Part shown: piece by piece, positions 56,301-61,507 of the stretch
Layout of the letters: every line of letters begins with the position of its first letter
Position numbering within the stretch: position 1 is the stretch's first letter
Assembly: GCA_903951825.1 (NCBI GenBank)
Contig: CAJBDJ010000035.1
Span: 29,653 to 93,652 of the forward strand
Source of the DNA: an uncultured Pseudomonadota bacterium
GTDB lineage: Bacteria; Pseudomonadota; Gammaproteobacteria; Burkholderiales; Rhodocyclaceae
Direction: 5' to 3'
Length of the DNA stretch: 64,000 nt
The notes under the pieces: generated by a model
Databases searched by the model: none
What the model was told of the DNA's origin: nothing
What the model saw: the letters and a program-made list of their open reading frames with translations, nothing else
Translations under genes and position numbers: made by a program

Positions 56301-56567
56301 TTCCTCAATCCGCACGGCATGGCGCAGCAGGAAATAGAACTGGCGCGCTCGACCGATGAAGAAAAGCAGTCGCAAATCACCCGCTTGCGCAACTTCCGGG
56401 CGAGAAACGCATCCACCGCCAGCGCCATGCTGGAAAAGCTCAAGCAAACAGTCATCGAAGATGGCAACGTCTTTGGCGTGTTGGTCGAGGCGGTGAAATC
56501 CTGCTCGCTCGGCCAGATCAGCACGGCGCTCTATGAAGTCGGCGGCCAGTACCGGCGCAGCATGTAA
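53304..56567 (+). CDS. icmF: Fused isobutyryl-CoA mutase IcmF (with G-protein chaperone domain)
   Basis: The 1087-residue enzyme isomerises isobutyryl-CoA and n-butyryl-CoA (or related acyl-CoAs) with adenosylcobalamin. Order of domains: B12-binding (about 15-150, [14 protein letters not shown] with the cobalt-ligand His), a MeaB-like GTPase chaperone ([13 protein letters not shown] near 208, NKFDRKG), a linker, and the mutase barrel (from about 560; [20 protein letters not shown]). Single-chain fusion of all three is the hallmark of IcmF. Length is typical. Confidence 0.95.
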   Translation: MTDISVAQKLSPYKPKNKVRFVTAASLFDGHDASINIMRRILQSTGAEVIHLGHNRSVQEVVNAALQEDVQGICITSYQGGHVEYFKYMIDLLKANGGANIKVFGGGGGVIVPAEIRELHAYGVTRIYAPEDGVRMGLQGMINEVVEKSDFDPAEEGVAGVEHVLAALKGGDKRLLARLITLLENGAAGQLGAALRSAAAALPTPVLGITGTGGAGKSSLTDELVRRFRLDQGDTVKIALISIDPSRKRTGGALLGDRIRMNAIEHPNIFMRSLATRDTGSEISVALPEVIAACKLAGFDLVIVETSGIGQGNAAIVPFVDLSLYVMTPEFGAASQLEKIDMLDFADFVAINKFDRKGAEDALRDVRKQYQRNREAFTVATEDMPVFGTQAARFNDDGVTALYQALLPALAAKGLSLAAGKLPRVSVRQSSSQRAIVPPQRVRYLAEIAEAVRGYHAHTDEQVWIARERQSLRIAAEIFKAGGKSTAEFPALLAAKDAEQDIRAKKLLDMWPDTVRAYAGDEYVVKIRDKEIRTRLTSESLSGTKIRKVILPRYDDDGEILRFLMRENVPGSFPFTAGVFAFKREGEDPTRMFAGEGDAFRTNRRFKRVSEGMPAHRLSTAFDSVTLYGCDPDERPDIYGKIGNSGVSIATLDDMKVLYDGFDLVCPTTSVSMTINGPAPIILACYFNTAIDQQIARFETDNGRQPTDDEAGKIREWVLKTVRGTVQADILKEDQGQNTCIFSTEFALKMMGDIQEYFVHHQIQNFYSVSISGYHIAEAGANPISQLAFTLSNGFTYVESYLARGMHIDDFAPNLSFFFSNGMDPEYSVIGRVARRIWALAMKHKYGANERSQKLKYHIQTSGRSLHAQEMDFNDIRTTLQALIAIYDNCNSLHTNAYDEAITTPTEESVRRAMAIQLIINREWGVAKNENPNQGAFVIDELTDLVEEAVLKEFEAIASRGGVLGAMETGYQRGKIQEESMHYEHMKHDGSYPIIGVNTFLNPHGMAQQEIELARSTDEEKQSQITRLRNFRARNASTASAMLEKLKQTVIEDGNVFGVLVEAVKSCSLGQISTALYEVGGQYRRSM

Positions 56568-56846
56568 AAAGCCACAATGCGACAGCGCCCTCGTCGACGT
56601 GAAGGAGCTGCAAGAAAAACCCGGAAAAGCCTTTGGTTGCCAGTCAGGAGAAATCACAAACCCGGCAGCCAAAAAATTTACATAAGGATGATGCACTAAC
56701 CATCTTTGACTGTGGTTCAGTGTGGTGTGTTTTTTGCGATAATGATGTTTATCCAGAAATGTTGTGTGTCGCAAAAGTGTTTCCAAGCTTTTTAGCTGAC
56801 TACAACATCACACAACACATTGAAAATTAAAAGAAAGCAGGAAATT

Positions 56847-57572
56847 ATGGCGGGTCATTCCAAGTGGGCAAATATCCAGCACCGCAAGGGGCGCCAAGAT
56901 GAGAAGCGGGGCGCTGCCTTCTCCAAAATTGCCAAGGAAATCACCGTCGCCGCAAAAATGGGTGGCGGCGACATCAATTTCAACCCGCGCCTGCGCGTTG
57001 CCGTCGACAAGGCCAAGGGCGTCAACATGCCCAAAGACAAGATCGACACGGCAATCAAAAAAGGCACCGGCGAGCTTGAGGGCGTCGATTACGTCGAAAT
57101 TCGCTACGAAGGCTACGGCATTGGCGGGGCGGCGATCATGGTTGATTGCCTGACCGACAACAAAGTGCGGACGGTCGCTGAAGTTCGTCATGCCTTCTCG
57201 AAATTTGGCGGCAACATGGGTTCGGATGGCTGCGTCGCCTTCCAGTTCAAGCACTGCGGCCAGTTGATATTTGCCCCGGGCACTGACGAAGGCGCCCTGA
57301 TGGATGCGGCCATCGAGGCCGGCGCTGACGACGTGGCAACCAATGATGATGGCTCGATCGAGGTGCTGACACCGCCCAACGACTTTGTGGCGGTCAAGGA
57401 TGCGCTCGAAGCCGCCGGTTTCAAGCCCGAATTTGGCGAAGTAACGATGAAGCCGGAAGCCGAAAACGTCTTTGCTGGCGACGAGGGCGTCAAAATGCAA
57501 AAACTGCTCGACGCGCTGGAAAACCTCGACGACGTTCAGGAAATCTACACCACGGCGGTTATCGACGAATAA
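56847..57572 (+). CDS. yebC: YebC/PmpR family protein
   Basis: The 241-residue protein starts [21 protein letters not shown], the invariant YebC beginning, and is rich in Lys and acidic residues in the three-domain fold. Members are DNA-binding regulators or translation factors for polyproline stretches. GCAGGA precedes the ATG at 56847; a nine-residue upstream extension is rejected. The 279 bases upstream are AT-rich and hold no convincing gene. Here it is not next to ruvC. Confidence 0.95.
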   Translation: MAGHSKWANIQHRKGRQDEKRGAAFSKIAKEITVAAKMGGGDINFNPRLRVAVDKAKGVNMPKDKIDTAIKKGTGELEGVDYVEIRYEGYGIGGAAIMVDCLTDNKVRTVAEVRHAFSKFGGNMGSDGCVAFQFKHCGQLIFAPGTDEGALMDAAIEAGADDVATNDDGSIEVLTPPNDFVAVKDALEAAGFKPEFGEVTMKPEAENVFAGDEGVKMQKLLDALENLDDVQEIYTTAVIDE

Positions 57573-57596
57573 ACGCGCACGAATTGCCGGCGCGCG

Positions 57597-57616
57597 GCGG
57601 CCACTTGGCCGCTTTT
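57597..57616 (+). terminator. Rho-independent terminator of yebC
   Basis: GCGGCC-ACTT-GGCCGC followed by TTTTGTTTT, 24 bases after yebC and just before the convergent chaA end. Confidence 0.8.
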
Positions 57617-57620
57617 GTTT

Positions 57621-58718
57621 TCAGGGAACGATGGCAAGAAAGAGGAAGGCGGCGAACAGCACGAGGTGAACCGTGCCTTGCATGATCGTCGCCTGCCCGC
57701 CGATCACGGTAATCGCGCTGACGATCAACGTCAGGGCAAGCAAGACGATTTCCTTGGCCGGCAGCCCGAGATCGAGCGTTATTCCCATGTAGATTGCCAC
57801 CGCGCCGACCGCCGGGATGGTCAAGCCGATGGTGGCCAGCGCCGAACCGAGCGCCAGATTGAGGCTGGTCTGCATCTGGTTACGGCGCGCGGCGCGCAAG
57901 GCGGCGAGGGTTTCCGGCAGGAGAACCAGCAGGGCAATGGCGATGCCGATCACTGATAGAGGCGCCGAAATTGCCTCGACACCGCTCCTGATTGCCGGAG
58001 AGAGTTGCTTGGCGAGGCCAACAACCCCCACCAGAGCGATCACGAGCAGAGCAAAACTGGCCCAGGCCGTGACCGGCATCGGCTTGCTGGCGTGCTCCGT
58101 CCCCGCTTGATTGCCGGTGATGTCAAGCTGAAGGAATTGGTCTTTGTGGCGCACGGTTTGCACAAAAACAAAGACCAGATAAAGAATCAGCGACATCAGG
58201 CTGGCGAAGGCCAGTTGTGACGATGAGTACGTCGGGCCGGCGGTCGTTGTCGTAAATACGGGCAGAATCAGGGTCAAGGTGGTCAGCGCCGCCAGCACGG
58301 AAAGCGCCGAACTGCTGCCTTCGGCGCGAAAAATAACGATCCGGTGGCGAATGCTGCCGGCCAGCAAGCAGAGGCCGACTACCCCGTTGCAAATGATCAT
58401 GACCGTCGCAAAAACCGTATCGCGCGCCAGACTGCGAGCTTCGTTACCCCCCGAGAGGATCAGCGAGATGATCAGCGAAACTTCAATGACCGTCACCGCC
58501 AGCGCCAGCACCAAAGTACCGAACGGCTCGCCGATGCGATGGGCAATGATCTCGGCGTGATAGACGGCTACCAGCACCGAGCCAATCAGCATCACACCGA
58601 CCAGGCCAAGAAAAGCCCTCCCGCCGGTGCCAGTGAATCCCGACAAGAGCAAGCCGCAGGTGAGCAGCGGAATAATGACGGTGATTGCCGGAAGATCAAG
58701 GAATCGAGGCAGGCGCAT
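57621..58718 (-). CDS. chaA: ChaA-type calcium/cation:proton antiporter
   Basis: A 365-residue membrane protein of the CaCA superfamily with about ten helices. The alpha-repeat motif GEPFGTLVLALAVTVIEVSLI (with the ion-binding Glu) and its second copy near ISAPLSVIGIAIALLVLLPETLAAL are visible. It exports Ca2+ or Na+/K+ in exchange for protons. Length matches ChaA. Convergent with yebC. Confidence 0.9.
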   Translation of the reverse strand: MRLPRFLDLPAITVIIPLLTCGLLLSGFTGTGGRAFLGLVGVMLIGSVLVAVYHAEIIAHRIGEPFGTLVLALAVTVIEVSLIISLILSGGNEARSLARDTVFATVMIICNGVVGLCLLAGSIRHRIVIFRAEGSSSALSVLAALTTLTLILPVFTTTTAGPTYSSSQLAFASLMSLILYLVFVFVQTVRHKDQFLQLDITGNQAGTEHASKPMPVTAWASFALLVIALVGVVGLAKQLSPAIRSGVEAISAPLSVIGIAIALLVLLPETLAALRAARRNQMQTSLNLALGSALATIGLTIPAVGAVAIYMGITLDLGLPAKEIVLLALTLIVSAITVIGGQATIMQGTVHLVLFAAFLFLAIVP

Positions 58719-59225
58719 GGGTGGCAGTATTTCTGTGAGTGAGGCGTGAGGAGGCCAGGGTTTCCGAACTCGAACATCATAAACGTGATAACGGCGTCAA
58801 TCCGGGGACGCGGGTACGCAAGTCATCATCCCAAAAAGTCTCGATTTTTAGAAGCCTATCGCTTGCACGCCCAGCGTAATGAGCTTCTGTGCGTTGCGCC
58901 GTTTCTGTGTCTCTGATGATCCTGAGACTGAATTTGGGTCACCCTTGGCAGACTAATTTTTGGGCGAAGCTCAACCACATCCAGTAGGCGGACTACGAAA
59001 GAATGCGACCTCAAAAGAGTGCGGAGAACACAATCTGGCGCAAAGGCATCTCGACGCCCCGGCGGATTGATTGACGTCATCATCAATCGCGCCCGCCCGC
59101 GTCTATTGACCCGCCATATCAATCTCCGGACAATCCGCCGATCAAAAAATCGCCCCCCCAAAAGCCACCCCCTTGCGATCTGCATCTCCAGCATCGTCCG
59201 GCACCCCCAAAATCAGGAGAACACC
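58719..59225. other. Intergenic region with element remnant before the RTX locus
   Basis: These 507 bases lie between chaA and the accessory RTX locus. They hold the second copy of the dispersed repeat (58923-58974) and no convincing gene; short frames on both strands lack ribosome sites and family features. The last bases provide an AGGAGA ribosome site for the ORF at 59226. The region marks the left border of the accessory segment. Confidence 0.6.
58923..58974. repeat. Dispersed inverted repeat, copy 2
   Basis: This 52-base segment is the inverted partner of 28892-28943 (46 of 52 identical). On the plus strand it encodes NLGHPWQTNFWAKLN. It sits at the border of the accessory RTX locus, while the other copy sits at the broken yggS gene. 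Confidence 0.7.
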
Positions 59226-59603
59226 ATGCATTCCCCTTCATCTCCCACTGAGGGTGCTCAGGACATCCAGGCTCAGCTCGACACCCTGGCCGCAGCCATA
59301 AAGCGCCCTGCCAGCCGCCCGATGCCCGAGCCGGCGACCTGGCTTTTGGCCAAAAATCAGCAACGCAAACCACCGCCGCTGAAAGCGACGGAAGGGCGAT
59401 CTCTGCCCCCGATCAAGGCTGATGACAGCTCAAGCCGGATCAGCAGTGGCAACCTCGATCTCACCCAAAACCCCTTCTACCGCGAATTCACCCCCCTGCC
59501 GCTGACCCCGGCCAGCCAATCCCTCTCCGATCTTCACGGTGACGGGGCAGTGCGGGATTTGCGTGAGGCGGCGAATGATTGGGTTTGGAGGAGGGCGGGA
59601 TGA
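59226..59603 (+). CDS. RTX-protein body fragment 1 with novel N terminus
   Basis: The 125-residue product starts MHSPSSPTEGAQDIQAQLD after a strong AGGAGA site. Residues 1-72 are a Pro/Ala/Lys-rich stretch I do not recognise. Residues 73-117 (SGNLDLTQNPFYREFTPLPL ... AVRDLREAA) match residues 383-426 of the full RTX protein encoded at 61508. The frame ends NDWVWRRAG and its stop overlaps the next gene's start (ATGA). It has no signal or membrane segment. It is either a remnant of an older full-length copy or a short expressed module; its intact ribosome site argues that it is still translated. Confidence 0.6.
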   Translation: MHSPSSPTEGAQDIQAQLDTLAAAIKRPASRPMPEPATWLLAKNQQRKPPPLKATEGRSLPPIKADDSSSRISSGNLDLTQNPFYREFTPLPLTPASQSLSDLHGDGAVRDLREAANDWVWRRAG

Positions 59604-59629
59604 GCGAGGGGAAGGAAAGTGAAGAAGTG
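59441..59629 (+). repeat. Direct repeat R1 of the RTX body
   Basis: Bases 59441-59574 match 62653-62786 of the full RTX gene. The similarity to R2 (offset 1413) continues to 59629, through the stop of fragment 1 and the first codons of the next gene (MSEGKESEEV against MSEEKESGEV). Confidence 0.85.
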
Positions 59630-60046
59630 CGGTCAGCCAAAGATTTTGAAGGTGAGGATAGCTTGTCCCCATTAATGTTATTTTGCAGAAAAGTTTTGCT
59701 TGCTTTTCCCAGAGATGGTTATTGGTTGATCGGGGGATTTTGCGTTGGAATTTTTGTGCCTATATTTAAATTATGGCCCGACCATGCAAAAATTATTTTT
59801 ATTGTGAGTGGCTTAATTATTGCAGGCTATGCCTATATTTGTAACTTGATAGAGAGAAAGATATTCTCGCAGCCCGTTTCGAATGGTTTTCCTGTTGCTT
59901 ATATTCAGTCGAATATTAATCTAATTTTTAGTAAATCAAATTGTTTTTTGTTGTTGGTTTTGGCATTTTTTTCGTCAAAATATATTTTTTTGACTGGAGC
60001 CTTGATTGCTCAGTCGTTCTTGCTAATTTTAAGGATATATAAATGA
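59600..60046 (+). CDS. Small polytopic membrane protein A, AT-rich
   Basis: The 148-residue product starts MSEGKESEEVRSAKDFEGED, then has four hydrophobic segments (about 37-60, 63-83, 110-125, 126-145). Base composition is strikingly AT-rich against its GC-rich neighbours, a sign of transfer. The start is coupled to fragment 1 and shares its first ten codons with the gene at 61013, although the rest differs. Candidate immunity or transport-associated protein; no family recognised. Confidence 0.6.
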   Translation: MSEGKESEEVRSAKDFEGEDSLSPLMLFCRKVLLAFPRDGYWLIGGFCVGIFVPIFKLWPDHAKIIFIVSGLIIAGYAYICNLIERKIFSQPVSNGFPVAYIQSNINLIFSKSNCFLLLVLAFFSSKYIFLTGALIAQSFLLILRIYK

Positions 60047-60186
60047 GCTCTATTGGATCGTTTGGTGATTTTTTCTTGCCAGTTTCTCTTGGGTTGGGTG
60101 GATATAAATCACTGTCGTAAGGTGAATTTTTTCCATTGCAAAACATTGACTATTGGTTAATATTAAAGGGGCGCGAGTTGTCAAAA

Positions 60187-60795
60187 ATGATGCGAATTCT
60201 ACATTTTTTGGCGCTATTTTTTTGGGTAATGCCCATGCGTCGGGAAAGAGATCGGGAGCGGTCTTTTGATATAAAAATCAGCTATGCGATGCTGGGGCTA
60301 GCGTTGATTCTCCATCTCTTTTATTCCATTCCCTATTTTCCCCCCGGCACTTTTCCTGAGTTATCACAATTACCCGTAGTTGAGGGGATTCTTATCCGCC
60401 ATCCTAGTCGGCGTGATGGGAGATATAGCAATGAACCGGTTGGTCTTCGGACGGCCACCGGTGACGTTTTCAAGGAATGCAGTACGTTGGGGGTGCGTTG
60501 TCTGGCCGGGCCTGACGAAACGAAGGACTGGCAAAGCTATGTTGGCAAACCAGCCCGGATATGGTTCTGGGGCGAATGGATCATCCAGTTCGAAATCGAC
60601 GGGCGGATTCCTTACCGGCATTCCTACGCTAAAAAAAAGGAAGGCTTCACGTCGTTGCCATATTCGTTTTGGTTTGGGCTTCTTGTAGGGGGCTACCTCA
60701 CTTTTCGCTTAATCCAGCGCTATGGCCGCCCTGCTTTCAATGAAGCATTTAAGATGAATGACACAGCGGATTCACTTTCAGGAGAAAAAAAATGA
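60187..60795 (+). CDS. Membrane protein B with extracytoplasmic domain
   Basis: A 202-residue protein with a basic N terminus, a helix at about 33-52, a central domain of about 100 residues with two cysteines (KECSTLGVRC), and a second helix near 160-178. The segment KDWQSYVGKPARIWFWGEWI ... IDG aligns with KGWRQHIGKIGKVCIRDGIV ... VEG of protein C at 61013, so the two are diverged paralogues. ATG at 60187 is chosen; a TTG at 60178 is possible. The stop overlaps fragment 2 (ATGA). Confidence 0.6.
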   Translation: MMRILHFLALFFWVMPMRRERDRERSFDIKISYAMLGLALILHLFYSIPYFPPGTFPELSQLPVVEGILIRHPSRRDGRYSNEPVGLRTATGDVFKECSTLGVRCLAGPDETKDWQSYVGKPARIWFWGEWIIQFEIDGRIPYRHSYAKKKEGFTSLPYSFWFGLLVGGYLTFRLIQRYGRPAFNEAFKMNDTADSLSGEKK

Positions 60796-61016
60796 GTGCA
60801 TTCCACCAGGACGGCCTCAGCCAGGCCGACGAACTGCAAACCCTGAGCGCCGCCGGCACCTACACCCGCAGCAACGGCCAAACCGGCACCCTCGGCGAAT
60901 TCACCCCCCTCCCGCTGACCCCCCCCACCCAATCCCTCCCCGACCTCCACGGCGCCGGGGCAGTCAGGGATTTGCGTGAGGCGGCGAATGATTTGGAATG
61001 GAGGAGGGTGGGATGA
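60792..61016 (+). CDS. RTX-protein body fragment 2 with two internal deletions
   Basis: The 74-residue product starts MSAFHQDGLSQADELQTLSAAG behind an AGGAG site. It matches residues 322-426 of the full RTX protein minus 25 and 19 residues. Both gaps fall exactly between short direct repeats in the full gene, so it is a recent deletion derivative. It ends NDLEWRRVG and its stop overlaps the next start (ATGA). Both deletions keep frame. It may be a remnant or a translated coupling module. Confidence 0.6.
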   Translation: MSAFHQDGLSQADELQTLSAAGTYTRSNGQTGTLGEFTPLPLTPPTQSLPDLHGAGAVRDLREAANDLEWRRVG

Positions 61017-61042
61017 GCGAGGAGAAGGAAAGTGGAGAAGTG
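60805..61042 (+). repeat. Direct repeat R2 of the RTX body
   Basis: Bases 60805-60987 match 62472-62786 of the full gene apart from deletions of 75 and 57 bases. The last part (to 61042) also matches R1. Confidence 0.88.
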
Positions 61043-61507
61043 GTGAAACCTGCCAGGAAACGCTGGTTTTCCCCGAGAGCGGGTATTTATCATGGTATTA
61101 CCATTATGTTGGTTTCTGGAATACTCCTTTATACGGATATCAATAAATACGCCTCATTAAAAAGCGCATCTGGTTGCGTGGTTGCGCAAGGAGTGATTAA
61201 TTTAGGGAAAGGAACTTCACGATCAACAAAGATTTCAATCGTTGGAAACCATGGTGAATCGATTTACTTGTGTAGTGCTAGCGACTGTGGCTATAAAGGT
61301 TGGCGTCAGCACATTGGAAAAATTGGCAAGGTTTGTATTCGAGACGGTATAGTCGTGGATTTTTCTGTTGAAGGAAAAAGCTATCTTAATGAGAGCGATG
61401 TTCTTTCGAGGTTGATTTCAGCCTTAAATCTGGATGCTGCTATGTTTTTTATTGGTTTTCTGGTTTTTTTATATTCAGCCTACAAATTAATTAAGGAGAG
61501 GTGCTAA
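61013..61507 (+). CDS. Membrane protein C, paralogue of protein B
   Basis: The 164-residue product starts MSEEKESGEVVKPARKRWF, has a helix at about 27-44, a central domain with three cysteines (CVVAQGVINLG ... YLCSASDCGYKGW), and a C-terminal helix (about 140-158). The central domain aligns with that of protein B. Its stop (TAA) directly abuts the ATG of the RTX gene, with AAGGAG inside its last codons serving the next gene. Low GC. Candidate immunity or chaperone for the RTX protein. Confidence 0.62.
   Translation: MSEEKESGEVVKPARKRWFSPRAGIYHGITIMLVSGILLYTDINKYASLKSASGCVVAQGVINLGKGTSRSTKISIVGNHGESIYLCSASDCGYKGWRQHIGKIGKVCIRDGIVVDFSVEGKSYLNESDVLSRLISALNLDAAMFFIGFLVFLYSAYKLIKERC

Noticed and set aside
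56633..56830. 65-codon frame between icmF and yebC
   Set aside because: No ribosome site, it ends just before yebC and has no family features; this AT-rich stretch more likely holds the yebC promoter and leader.
58856..59194. 112-codon minus-strand frame before the RTX locus
   Set aside because: It crosses the dispersed repeat, lacks a ribosome site and shows no domain; probably chance or an element relic.
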